Below are positions 25,962 to 37,949 of a stretch of DNA of 64,000 nucleotides, piece after piece (the first letter of the stretch is position 1; the number at the start of each line of letters is the position of its first letter). The DNA is from Ignelater luminosus (lineage: Eukaryota; Arthropoda; Insecta; Coleoptera; Elateridae): the NCBI GenBank assembly GCA_011009095.1, contig VTPC01091291.1, positions 39,870 to 103,869 of the forward strand, given 5' to 3'. The notes beneath the pieces were generated by a model. That model ran no database searches, had not been told where the DNA came from, and saw only the letters and a program-made list of their open reading frames with translations. The position numbers and the translations under genes are program-made.

Positions 25962-26066
25962 CCTGCTTTTAGAGGTGTGGCGCTTTTTGGCCCGCGCAAC
26001 CATGTCTTCATACAGTCTTCTGCATTTTTGATGGTACACTCGGCCGAAAATACTTTTGTAGCTGCA
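25962..26066 (-). other. Exon-like open segment inside the GGACGT element
   Basis: On the minus strand a splice-acceptor-like tatatatttttag is followed by an open frame with protein-like composition (AATKVFSAECTIKNAEDC, then MKTWLRG and PLKAGQ) ending in TAG, with AATAAA only a few bases beyond the stop. The Ala-Glu-Asp-Cys...Trp pattern recalls the last helix of MADF/Myb-SANT DNA-binding domains, but it is too short to assign. It could be a captured host exon or the last exon of a transposase-associated gene. Confidence 0.3.
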
Positions 26067-27170
26067 TCTAAAAATATATAAGTAATGTAAGACATTATAG
26101 TAACAATATATAATAAGTCGTTGTATGTGACTTTACGTATTATAACTTCACAAACAACGAGCCAGGTAAAGAGAAAGCCCGTATTCAGATTTTTTAACCC
26201 CTCAGGCTAGTTAAATAGATTTATTTTCTTTCGTTTGGTATTTGCAACTTTCTGATCAAGAATAATTTAAAATATCTATAATTTCGCATTTATATCATTA
26301 CATATACTATAATTATTATTATAAACAGGACCCGGACCAGATTGAATTATAAACTTTTTTAAACTTCGAAGGTATTTAAATCGTTGGTGTACAGTTTTTA
26401 TTATTTTTAAAGATATTTCTCATTATCTGAATCTGTTAGCATCAGGTTTCTGTATAATGCCCAGCTTTTTAATTTTTGGAAGACTAAATAAGTTTTTATT
26501 TTTATCAGTAAAAATAAACTTATGTTTGAAGATGTTTTCCTAGAAATAATATTTCTTAAAAACACATGCAAACTTTAGCAATAAAAATTAAATAAATACG
26601 GTGAATCTGTCCGGGCCCTGATTATATGGTAAAGTAAAAAAATACGTACCTCTCTCTGTTCAACGAACACGAAAAACTTATACAAAAAACTAAATTAACA
26701 AAGCACAAGTATAGCACGCTAGAAATAAAGCCAAATCTCGATGCTGCATGCGGCTGCATGAATAGAACAGTTTACTGATGGTATTGATAAGAACCGTTAC
26801 TGCGACTGACCACTAGGTGATTCATAATTTCAACCAATGACGAATGGCTCACCATAGAGCAGGGATATTGTTTTATATGACTACGCATGTTAAACTTTTA
26901 AAATCATTTGGGTACAATTGTTGACGAAGATGTGAAAAAAAAGTTTAGAAAACAAATTTGTAATATTAGTATGGAAAACCATTTAGAATATCTAATTTTT
27001 ATATATAATCTAATATTTATATGAATTTATTTGTAATATAACTTATTTTATCATTGATTTTTTATCCATTATTAAGACTTGAGAAAGTTGTATGTAACTC
27101 TGTGTTATTTTACTACGCTTTATTATTGAAAAATGAAATTACCATTGTTGACATCTGGAAGTTTGAAATA

Positions 27171-27240
27171 ATTGGACGAATTTTGGACTAAAATTGTACG
27201 TCCACTGGACATCCAATTTTAGTCCAGAATTCGTCCAAAT
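27171..27240. repeat. Near-perfect hairpin in the GGACGT element
   Basis: Arms 27171-27196 and 27214-27239 are inverted copies (ATTGGACGAATTTTGGAC and its complement) with one mismatch and a 17-nt loop. It lies at the inner edge of the right arm and may be the tip of an older inverted-repeat end. Confidence 0.6.
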
Positions 27241-27764
27241 ATTAAAAAAAAAGTTAGAAGTTTATATAAATATTTGGAAGATTTTCTGACTGCAATTAAC
27301 ATTCGTTATTTCGTACATCATCCACATTGGAATGCTTATGTGGTGTACATTTTTAGTCAACAATTTGTTCAGATACTTAAAAATAATCATTTTTTAAATT
27401 AAAATATTAGACGAAACTTGGACTTCCCAACACGGGCGTCTAATGTACATTTTACGTCCGATAACTCTTGGACGAAGTATGGACCAAAATTGGATGTCCA
27501 ATAAATGTTCACTAACGGTCGTCCAATAAACGTCCAAACACGGACATTCTATGGATGTCCGAATTAAGTCTATGGATGGTCGGACGACTTTTGGATGACA
27601 AATAGATGTTTAGTGGACGTCCACTGACGTTCGTCCAGTGGACGTTCAAACATGGACATCTTATGGATGTCCAACTTGTGTCCATGGATGTCAGAAAGAA
27701 ATTTGGATGACAAATGGATGTCCGGTGCTATATGGGAAGGGCCATAGATAATGGTAGCAAACTG

Positions 27765-27774
27765 NNNNNNNNNN
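27765..27774. other. Assembly gap (10 N) with duplicated flanks
   Basis: Ten Ns. The 142 bases before it (27623-27764) are repeated without a difference directly after it (27775-27916). This is the signature of two contig ends that overlap but were not merged. Confidence 0.95.
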
Positions 27775-27916
27775 ACTGACGTTCGTCCAGTGGACGTTCA
27801 AACATGGACATCTTATGGATGTCCAACTTGTGTCCATGGATGTCAGAAAGAAATTTGGATGACAAATGGATGTCCGGTGCTATATGGGAAGGGCCATAGA
27901 TAATGGTAGCAAACTG

Positions 27917-29597
27917 TAGAAAAGAGATCATTGCGTACAAATTGGCGATTAATACCAAAAAAATAGGTGAAGAATTATATCAATACAAAAAAAAAACTGA
28001 AATTATGTTCATATAACACTAGTACTGCTACTCTAAATTTAGGTTTGAATTGATAGCAAGTACGTAATTTGGAATTATTATTATTATGAGTAAATTTGCA
28101 AGTAAGAATTTACAAACTTTCAAAATCACATTGATCACCACCATAGCAATCAATTTTTAGGAATTTCTTGATTTCTAATTAAATTGTTATAAAACAATGA
28201 AAATAACACTAATATTCTGATGCAAGAATAACTGCCTATTGGCCTATTCAAATATTAATGGGAAGTAGGAAATATAAAATTATCTCAACTTTTAATGTGG
28301 TTGATGTGTATTTAATATAAAATAAAGACATAGGCTTACTAAACTGAAGACATAAAAATTACTAAAGATGTTAATTTTATTTTATATAAAACTGACAACA
28401 TTGCGTCATGCAATCTAACCTAAAATTGTTCACACTACTAAATTAGGTAAATCCCAATAGCCCAACCTTATGCAAACAAACTGGGAACGCATCAGTAATA
28501 TTCTAGTATTACAGTAGACTACTTACAGTAGATTACTAGATATTACCCTGAACTGGCTAAACATGGCTTTAAATTATAATATAGCTACTTATTACAATAA
28601 TTTACTCCAAAGTCTAAAGGTAGGTACTGTGGTTTGCTTGATTTTGATGTCACTTTAAGCATCTACTTCAACAAAATACATAACTAGCAATTAACTTGAA
28701 AGGAAAGCACATATTTACTTACTTGCTGGACTAACATTACAGTTGTTTAAAATAATATTTCCGAAATGGAAATACAAGTTGCAATACTGCAGTTGCTTTT
28801 TAATTTAATTTGTATTATATGAATGATTTGTATGTTTACTGCTAATTAGCAACGTAAGGTTGAGTGAAAGAACAGCTAGGACAGTAAATTAAGGGCTTTT
28901 TTAAAGGTTAATTTTTAATTTTAAGATTCTTTAGGTAAAATTTTGCTTTTAAACTTTATTTGGCACCCCGCATTGGCTAAATGTCATTTTATAAGAACTA
29001 AGAAGTATATAAATGTTGGTTTAATTTAAAATAGAAAGTGGGGGAATAAAATTGCAAATTCATGTCTTGAGAGTCTAGATTTGTAAACCGTTTTTTCGTC
29101 GATATGAAAAATAGGTGTCTTACTTTTAGATACTCTACAACATGTCTAGAAATGATCAAAATCGGATATTTTGAAAGGATTATCTGTTTGTTATAAATTA
29201 AAGTTAGTCTCTGCTAATAATAAACAATTCTACAGTATGTAATTAATTATGAAGGTACCAAAATAAAGTATGTGAGCTTCTTGTCGGTGAAAGCATTTTA
29301 AATCATTTTTTAAGTGCTAACAGCATCTAAATAGAATATTCTATAAAGCACTTTAAAAAGTAGTAACTTTTTGAAAACTTACAGTGTTGCCTGCTTTAAA
29401 AATCTTAATAACATTGCCATTATTTCTTAAAGTGATGATTAGAGGAGAAAATAATATCAGAATTTTCAACTTATTTTCATTGCAGAATACCGTTTGGCAA
29501 ATTTTTACTTATAAATTGGTAACACCATGTATAATCATTATCATAATATCAAAAACATAATTACAGATTAGTTATATATAGTTTTCAAATACATGTA
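27917..29597. other. Spacer upstream of copy 3
   Basis: AT-rich, no coding frame or repeat structure recognised; presumably includes the distal promoter of copy 3. Confidence 0.5.
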
Positions 29598-29665
29598 ATG
29601 GGTTTTAGTGCGAAAATTACAGTGATAACGACAACGTTGAGGATAACATATTCAGTGTTAGCACA
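29598..29665 (+). promoter_or_regulatory. Conserved leader before copy 3 start
   Basis: Contains ACAGTGATAACGACAACG followed by TAACATATTCAGTG (29644-29657), eight bases before the ATG. The longer block (GGGTTTTAG... to ACGACAACG) aligns with the copy 4 upstream region, so the duplication included promoter-proximal DNA. Confidence 0.45.
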
Positions 29666-32600
29666 ATGTTTCTACTAGTGAATAGTTTACTTTTTGTACT
29701 TTATCTTGATCTTACATTTGTTTCCGGATTAAATCTGCCAGCACGACCAACAAAAGGAGAAGTGTGGCCGAAACCACAACTACAAGTATCTTATCAAAAG
29801 TCTTACCTTGTGAATCCTCAAACATTTACATTTCATGTATGTAAATAATTGTTTTAGATTAATGTAAGTTAAGTTTGGTGTTTGTATTGGTAAAGGCGTT
29901 TTTGGCCAAAAATGATATAATAGTATAAAAATCTGAAATTAAATAATTCAAGTGACAAGTTATATCTCCAATTTATTTTTATTTTTATCTTTTTTAAGTG
30001 TAATCCGTTGGTTTTTCTCTCTATCTTCAAGTGGTTGTTTTCAAAATGCTTTTACCTTTGAACTTATTATTTGTAACTTGTATCAAACCATAAATAGAAA
30101 GAATAATAATAAAAAATAACGGTATCACGAATATAGAAAAAAAAATACCACAAAGGTACATTTTTGATATTGTTTTATATTAAAGCTAAATAACACAAAA
30201 TGAGCGAAGACAAAATTAGTACTACACAATAGGAATGTTTCACCAAATTCATTACGTTCATGTCTATGGGCATACCAATAACGGGAAAAGTGCTTGAGAA
30301 ATTGAAACTCCTAAGAAATAAAATTGTTTATCAAACTATAACCAAATACTACGCATATAAACAGAAAAGATATTGCAATGGTCATTTCTGTAGTTACCAC
30401 TATCAACTCTAATGAAAACTAAAAGTGTCAGCAGAAAATTATCAAGGAGATTATGGTCCAGTTACTCAGGCTTTATTCTTTAGACTGATTTGCTTGTCAA
30501 CTGACTACTTGGTTTAAATCAACTAGGGCTTTAAAATTTCCAAATTAGTACCTTACACTTGCATCACATAAATTCCTTTCGTAGTACATACACAGGCTAC
30601 TAGAAATATCAAAGACACTTCACCAATACCAATGGAAGCTACAAGATGAACCAAATAGCATGAGCTGAAAAAGATTTTGAAAATATTTTATGAGCTGTAT
30701 TTCTTTTTTTCCATACTTGCCAGAGTGTATTGGCAATTCGTGGGTTTTGGTTGTATCGTACTAGTAAATCTCAATTGTCTATATTCACAAGTACGTGCCT
30801 AAGCTCATAATAGTTTGACTACTGTCAAGCTCGGTGCCGAATCGCAATGTAATGGAGTTGGCAGATCCGTCTAAGAACTTACTATTGTTCGCACATATTA
30901 GGCAAATAGAATCCCATATCATCTTTTGTTATATATAAGTTCTTCAAAAAATAGCTATAAATCAAAGTCAAATACCCTATGGAATTATTCACATGTCAAC
31001 CAATCAGGAACTTTTTCATTAGCATAACGTCGCCAGGTTAACTGCTCTGGCTGGATACAAGCAATGTTTTATCTTTCGATTTGGTTTAAAATTTTACTCG
31101 ACAGGGATTTATCTTTAATACATTTGCAATATATCTTTGCTTCCGTCCTTCTCTTTCTTTTTCACAAAATTTGTTTGTATTGGTTAGACATTTTCAAACT
31201 GTTGCAAGTCATCCGTCAGATGCAAAAAAATAAAACTTGTACTTCCGAAGCTATTTCTTTTATCAACGTCTGTTTAAGCAGTTATTTTTGATAAAATCTA
31301 GAAAACTTAAAAAGCTATTGAAAATATGTATACATGCAGTAATAACATCAGTTCAAATACTTTACAGTATATCTCAAACTTACTTTGCACATAGACAACT
31401 TTAAGAATTTTTTGGCACTTTTCACAAATCACTGAATTGCGGGATTTCCCCACAACAGCCTACCATTTCTTCCTGTGATGTAGTTACTCATCATAAGATA
31501 GAAACATGCATAAAAATTATAAAGACACCTGCGTTTTGAAACACACAGTTGCAAGTCACCCAAATTGACGGTACCTATAGATATGATAGAAAAAGGCATT
31601 TCCTTACACAATTGGATCAAGACTTATTTCATGATCATTAATATTATAAAAAAATCAATTTTAACTGAAATCTTTTGTAAATACCTGACATGGAATTCAA
31701 CAAGAGCTTTCATTGGGGTTTTCAGTAATCTAAAAGACGCTTATAGTTACTTCTAGCTTTAAAGGATGAAAATTAGATAATAGTAATAAATCTGTACCTA
31801 GTAAACTTTTCTTTTATATCTTTTAATCCTTAGTGTTTTGCAGATTGCTGGTAAATGCTTAATATTTTCAATAGTGATGATTTCTAAGCAGACCATTAAC
31901 ATAATCGGTTTTTTTAAACAAAATAATAAGATAAATATTTGATTTTAGGCGGTTGCCGAAAATTGTAAGTTGCTTGAGAGAGCATTTGATCGGTATTTGG
32001 AAATTATTAACAAATCAATGATATCATCGGAGACATACGGATATTCTGAACAGGATGATGACATGTACGAAGCAAACAAAGAATTTGTAGGTTATCTGGA
32101 TAGTTTAAATGTTTTATTGATGGAACCATGTAACCATATCACTGTACCGGCACACACAATGGAAGAACACTGTGAGTTTAATTTAATTAAATAAAGACAA
32201 AATTTATATAATTCACTACGATAGATAAATACAAGAATATAGAATATCCAATGAACACTTGCATAGATATTACAAAATTCCTTATAATATAAGGGTAACT
32301 ACATATTTTATCTTTAACAAAACGACACTTCATACAGGGCGTTTCTAATTTATCTACCTATATGTAACCGCAAGAAATACGACAACTATTACAATGCTAG
32401 GTTATGGTGCGTGCTCCTACAAAATGTTTTCATATTTCCTGGTCCTTTCTGTTTTCATTACCTCCGTCCACGTGTACTCATTTTCTTTAATATCCTCTCT
32501 GTCATCTCTTTTCAACTCTTCCTTGGCTTTCTTCTTGACCTCTTTGTTGAGAAACCCATTTTCCAAGTTTTTTTTTCCATTTTATCCTAAGACATGCAGA

Positions 32601-35600
32601 TGAGGTGGTAAAACCAATTAAACTGTATTTCTTCGATCGACCTCTACACCGAGTCTGTACAGAACCCATTTCTAATTTCTTGTTCTGTCTCGTTTTCTTA
32701 CACTTTTCTTAAAAATTTCTATTTTGCACGCTTGCACTTTGCTTTTAATCGAGTCATCTAACAGACTAACACCCACAATTCACATTCGTATATTAATGTT
32801 GGTATGAATAGTGTCTTACATATTTTCAGCTTGTTATTTCATTTTTATTAATAAAAGTTGTCTTTAAGGCTTTGTATAGTTTGGTGGCTGCTAATTTCTT
32901 TGTCGAATTTTTTACTTTGTTCAACTATAGATCCCAGATACTTTAGTTACTCGGACTGATTTATTCTCTATTAATTGAAATAGATATTTATAACCATCAC
33001 ATTTGTCTTCATTTCGACGTTTCCCATTGTCTTCTTTCAAGCTTCTAGGTTCTTTTGCAAATTGTTTTGCGTGTTTGCAAACAGAATAAGATTATCTGCA
33101 TATAAGAGTTTTTTCCTTAAGTATAACCAATATTAATTTTTAATTACCTACTGTGATACCCTTAACTTCAGCATCCACCATGCACGCTATTTCATCCATC
33201 ACACCTATGAATAGCAATGGGCTTAAAATACCACCCTGTCTTACACCTTTGTACGTTTCCAGTTAATCTATATTTAATCTTTTTCTGAGTTGCTCTTATA
33301 AAGTCTTAGTTTGCTAGGACCTCCCATATTCTTCTTCTTAGCGCGTTGTCAAAAGTCCTTTACAAATCTATCACACACGTGTAAATTTCTCCATTGTGAT
33401 TAATGATTTTTCTCATTTATACGTCTTAAACAGCAGATCTGAAGCCTGCTTGCATATCTTTCAGGATTATTTCTAAGACAGCACTGAGTTCGTTTTCAAA
33501 TATTCTTCTGTAAGTTTTGCTTGGTACACTCAACAATGAAATACCACTAAAGTTTTTACAATTTGTATGATCGCTTTTTTTATGTACGGGTATGATTATT
33601 GCCACTTGCCAATCGTTATATACTACCTTCTTTGATCTTCATACTCAGTTCAATAAACGCTTGAAAAATTATGTTTCTTCTTTGCACGCGGCTTTAAGCA
33701 TTTCTGGTTTAAATTTTCTCTTCCTGCTGCTCACCCCTATTTAAGTTTCTTTATAATTATTTATTTTTTCTAGAACTAGTCATGTTGATTCGTCTGTGCC
33801 TTACCTTTCTACTTATGTTGTTGATTGATTTTGTCCATCTAATAAATTTCCAAAACGCTAACTCTACCTGTTTCTTATTTTCTGTTGTTTAACAAATTAT
33901 CCTTCCTGCTTCTAATCAATGCCAAATCGTCTGTTTGTGCCTTTTGTGATTTTAATATTGTACATCATTTTAACATTGATTCCATAATATCTTACCAATT
34001 TTTGCTCGGATTCCTTCCGGAATCTTCGTTTCGTTTCTATAACCATATTTTTCACTTTTGCTTTTTTAGTTTTTATACTTCTCGTAATCTCCATTTTATT
34101 TTGTAGTCAGTTATCTCTTCCAGAGTTGTTTTTTGTTTTAACTTCTTTTCTTACTTTTTCCATCCACCACACCGTTTGTTTTTCTTTATTATTGTGTTAA
34201 TAATATATAGAAATATAGAAATTTTCCATAAATTTTCCACATTTTCTGATGTGTCTCGTATTAGTTAATTTGATACTCATTTTTTACTCCTTTATTTTAC
34301 AGCTTCTAACTTTTAATACTAATAAGCTTCTTTTTCATTTTATTCTTTGCTATACTGTGGTTTTGGTTACTTCTGTTTTAATTTTTCCCAAGTAGCAGAT
34401 GATCTGCACTTAATTATTATTCTTACTTAATCCTAACATTTCTTTTGTCTTTTCCAAATATGATTAGGTCTATTATGAATTTTTGTTTCTATCTTCATTT
34501 ACTCCCGAGTAATTCTGTATATTCTTATGCTGGTTTCATGTATTTGCTACGATTAGATTGTTTAATATGCAGAAACTTATAATTCTTTGCCCGTTTGCGT
34601 TCACTACATCTTCACTAAGTTTGCCAATGACACCCTCAACTATTATGTTATTACCTACCGTTCCATCTAAATCACTACTATTAGTTGCGTATTCTTCCAA
34701 AAGGAGTCTTTAATTATCTTATTGTCGTTTGGTTTATGCACTCTCACTATCGTGTGTTTTTCATTGCCTCTTACTCTAATTTCTATCCTCATTAATCTTT
34801 CCGTTACAGCAAACCAGATTATAACATTATCCGTGAAACTCTTATGTGACAGACAATAAACCATTCCAGTTTGAGCCCATTCTAGCTATTCTATACTCTT
34901 CTGTAGAATAACCCGTGATCTCTTTCCAATATTGTTAATCCCGAATCTTTCTTCTTTATTCCAGTATTAATTTCTTCTGTTTTGCTGATAATTCTCTAAT
35001 ATTCCAAGTACCGATTTTCCAAGCCAAACTTGTTTGCATTTCCGTTTCCGTCTTGACCCCTAATTTAGATAGAGATCCTTGCATCTTCACCTTATTACCA
35101 TTATGTAATGTTTCCAGATATTCTCAATATAACAACGGAAACATCAAACAGCATTTTGTCAGCTTCTACAATTTGGGGAATATTAAGGGGGTTAGAGACT
35201 TTCTCCCAATTGCTGTATTCGACAGACAGGGAAATGGTAAATTTTATTTTATATTATTTATGTTCAAGATCTCGACATCGACAAAAATACTTGCAATTTT
35301 TTTAAAATATTTATAAAGCTATTGCAATGTGACTTTACGTTTTAATCGTTTATATTCGTATAACACCAAAATTCGCATACAGTGTTTCAGTTTTGCCAGA
35401 ATCATCATCGGGTTTCTATCTTTATCTCTACATCGCTTTGGTAATTCAAATTACACTTTATACTTTCTTGTTCAGTTTTGATAATACTATTAGCATTAAT
35501 TACAACAGTTTTATTTCAGCTTAAAATTAACTGTACTACGATTGTTGATTATCCACGATTTCCACATAGAGGACTTATGGTAGATACCTCAAGACATTTT

Positions 35601-37137
35601 ATTCCAGTAGGGAAAATTTTAAAAACGTTAGATGCAATGTCCTATAATAAATTAAATGTGTTCCACTGGCATCTTACTGATGATGATAGCTTTCCGTATC
35701 AAAGTACGAAGTATCCAAATTTAAGGTTGTATATCTTCAGTTTTTAAAAAGTAGTAAGTGCAAAGAGTATACTTGCAAAACAGAACTGATTTGTGAAATT
35801 ATTAATGTACACATCTTTAATACTCTTTACACTTAAATTGAAAGAAACCTAACGAGTATTACTGTTTCCGAAAAATGCTAGAATATTTAATCTTTCTTTT
35901 AATAGTAAAATGGGGGCGTATACAAAATCGCATGTGTATTCACAGTCAGATGTAAAAACTATTATACGGTTCGCTGCAGAAAGAGGAATTCGTGTTATAG
36001 CAGAATTTGATACACCTGGTAAGTAGGCATGTTCAAAAAGTTATTTATTCAAACTTATTTTGGTAAAATCTTATAAAGCATTTTGAACATCTTATTAGTG
36101 AGAAAGGTTAGTAAAAGATATACAATAAAGTGCTCTGCAAGAAACTGCGATATCTTATTGTTAGGAGTTTCTACTGGACTATTGTTTACATTTTATGTTC
36201 TAGGTCATTCCATATCATGGGGCAAAGCTATGCCAGAACTTCTAACTACCTGCTATACGAACGGTGTTCCAAACGGAAGGTATGGGCCAATAGATCCAAC
36301 AAAGAATTCGACGTATTCATTTTTTGAAAATTTCTTTGATGAAGTAGCAGAAGTATTTCCAGATCAGTATTTACATTTAGGTGCTGATGAAGTTCTACCT
36401 TTTTGTTGGTATGTCTTATACTATCTACAAAGTTTAAGATTACATTCCATAACATAGGTGCAACGACGTAAAATTTATTTATTAACTATAAGTTCTGTTA
36501 AAATGCTTTTTAGAATTGACAATTGTATATTCTTCATATATGTTTTAGGAAAAGTAATCCTAATATAAAAAAATTCATGAAAGAACACAATATCGAGTCT
36601 TATAAGGAGCTGGAGAATTACTACATTCAGAAAATCTTAAATATTTCACACAATTTAACAAAGAAACCAATTCTTTGGGAAGATGCGTTTACCAATAGCG
36701 TTAATCTAACAAGTTCGACTACTGTGCAAATATGGAAAGATTTGAAGATCATAGGAGGATGGAAAAGAACAGCCGATAAAGTGACTAAAGCTGGTTTGCC
36801 AATTTTGTTATCAGCCTGCTGGTATTTAGATCGTTTAGAGAGCGGAGGGGATTGGCGCAAATTTTATAATTGCGAACCACTTTCATTTATTGGTAATGAT
36901 CAGCAAAAAGCACTAGTTTTAGGAGGAGAAGCATGCATGTGGACAGAAGTTGTTAATCAGTATAATATTGAGTCAAGGGTGTGGCCTAGAGCTTCTGCAG
37001 TTGCTGAGAAGTTATGGTCGGCAGAAAATGCAGATACATATTGGAATGCAGCCAAGCGTCTTGAAGAACATGCGTGTAGAATGAATAAACGTGGAATAGA
37101 GGCACAACCACCTAATGGAGCTGGATTTTGCATTTAA
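29666..37137 (+). CDS. Beta-N-acetylhexosaminidase (GH20), copy 3
   Basis: Complete paralogue of 541 residues. Exons: 29666-29836, 31949-32171, 35118-35236, 35520-35725, 35906-36018, 36204-36408, 36549-37137. The N-terminus is a signal-like hydrophobic stretch followed by [10 protein letters not shown]. The catalytic Asp-Glu pair is at about residues 339-340 (HLGADEV). The motif after the second active-site Trp reads WYLDR, the only copy with Arg at the position matching human HEXA Arg424, which contacts sialic acid or sulfate; the other copies have His, His and Tyr. Intron 2 is almost filled by an antisense LINE relic that stops close to the exon 3 acceptor. Exon 6 has LPFCW where the others have charged residues before the conserved Cys-Trp. 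Closest relative in the cluster is copy 4, by visual comparison of exons 3-7. Confidence 0.93.
29837..31948 (+). other. Intron 1 of copy 3
   Basis: No coding sequence or clear repeat seen. Starts gtatgt and ends gattttag. Confidence 0.7.
32340..35095 (-). mobile_element. Antisense LINE (non-LTR retrotransposon) relic in intron 2 of copy 3
   Basis: The minus strand holds remains of a LINE ORF2. From 34864 to 34667 is an endonuclease segment ([30 protein letters not shown]) of the APE type. Near 33300-33400 is a reverse-transcriptase finger ([14 protein letters not shown]), at 33250-33198 the motif [13 protein letters not shown], and at 33110-33087 [10 protein letters not shown], where the second catalytic Asp is Asn. 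Frames are interrupted many times. It fills nearly the whole 2.9-kb intron. Clade is uncertain; endonuclease wording resembles RTE/CR1-like insect LINEs. Confidence 0.75.
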
Positions 37138-37244
37138 ATACAGAGTGTTGTTTTAGTAGGTTTAGTTTATGTAACATATCTTTGTTATAAACATTTGTAA
37201 AAAAGGGTTAGTAAAAAAATTCTTATGAAAATTGATTTTAAATA

Positions 37245-37250
37245 ATTAAA
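37245..37250 (+). terminator. Candidate polyadenylation signal, copy 3
   Basis: The variant ATTAAA is the nearest candidate, about 110 bases after the stop; no AATAAA is close. Confidence 0.3.
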
Positions 37251-37385
37251 TGATACATTAGTTGAGTTATTTATAATTAAACCATATAGTAAGTATTAGC
37301 CGTATGGAGTTCAAACTTTACATACTGCTTAACATTCATATTGATGGAAATCAAATTTAGTATAAGTAAGTGAAACCACGGTAAT

Positions 37386-37386
37386 C

Positions 37387-37431
<45 letters not shown>
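37386..37431. repeat. (ATT)n microsatellite
   Basis: An almost pure run of ATT trinucleotides between copies 3 and 4. A shorter ATT tract recurs near 37626-37642. Confidence 0.9.
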
Positions 37432-37432
<1 letters not shown>

Positions 37433-37879
37433 ACTCACATATTCAAACAGAGCAAAGTAACCTTACGACTTCGTGAAACTTCATTGATTTGATTATCAAT
37501 ACCTATTTCCAAAACCCAATAGGTTCATTCTAAAACCCCGTCTCTTGCTCCTCGAAACTCAGCCATTACACATTTCTTCCTCTTTTTTGCTGATCTCGGT
37601 TTGTTTTTAGGTTTTATAAACAATATTATTATTATTATTATTACTCAAGAAGTCCTACACGCTATTACGCCGGCAATGAAGTTTGCGACGGAACGATAAA
37701 ATAATGAGTTAAATTTGTGGACACACAGTATACTTCATGAAAGATTAATAAGAAATAAAAGTAAACATTATTGTAAAGTCAGTGAAACTATATCTACATT
37801 GCTAATAATAATAAATTCAATTGTTATCATTACATATAAATAAATTAAGTATTATGTGCTATTCTCAAACACACGCAGT

Positions 37880-37949
37880 GGGTCTTAGATTAGTGTAAAA
37901 ATCACAGTGGTAACGACGATAACGTATTAAGTGCTTTTTGCCTAGAAAA
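37880..37949 (+). promoter_or_regulatory. Conserved leader before copy 4 start
   Basis: ACAGTGGTAACGACGA then TAACGTATTAAGTG (37920-37933), 16 nt before the ATG. Matches the copy 3 leader with a small deletion; here the initiator-like core is altered to TTAAGTG. Confidence 0.45.

Larger units (their letters stand above)
24838..27736. mobile_element. 2.9-kb inverted-repeat element with 11-bp periodic GGACGT arms
   Basis: Begins CCCATATAGCAC and ends GTGCTATATGGG, an exact 12-bp inverted pair extending with gaps into CGGACATCC. Both ends consist of degenerate 11-bp units of the type GGACGTCCAAT. The interior (25,330-27,100) is AT-rich and lacks an intact transposase; it holds one exon-like minus-strand segment (25962-26066). 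A related right end occurs in intron 6 of hexosaminidase copy 1. No clear target duplication was found, so the superfamily is undecided. The right end is disturbed by an assembly gap. Confidence 0.6.

Noticed and set aside
37938-37949. Upstream in-frame start (TTG) for hexosaminidase copy 4
   Set aside because: Not an ATG, lies in the conserved leader, and the ATG at 37950 gives a signal peptide matching the paralogues.
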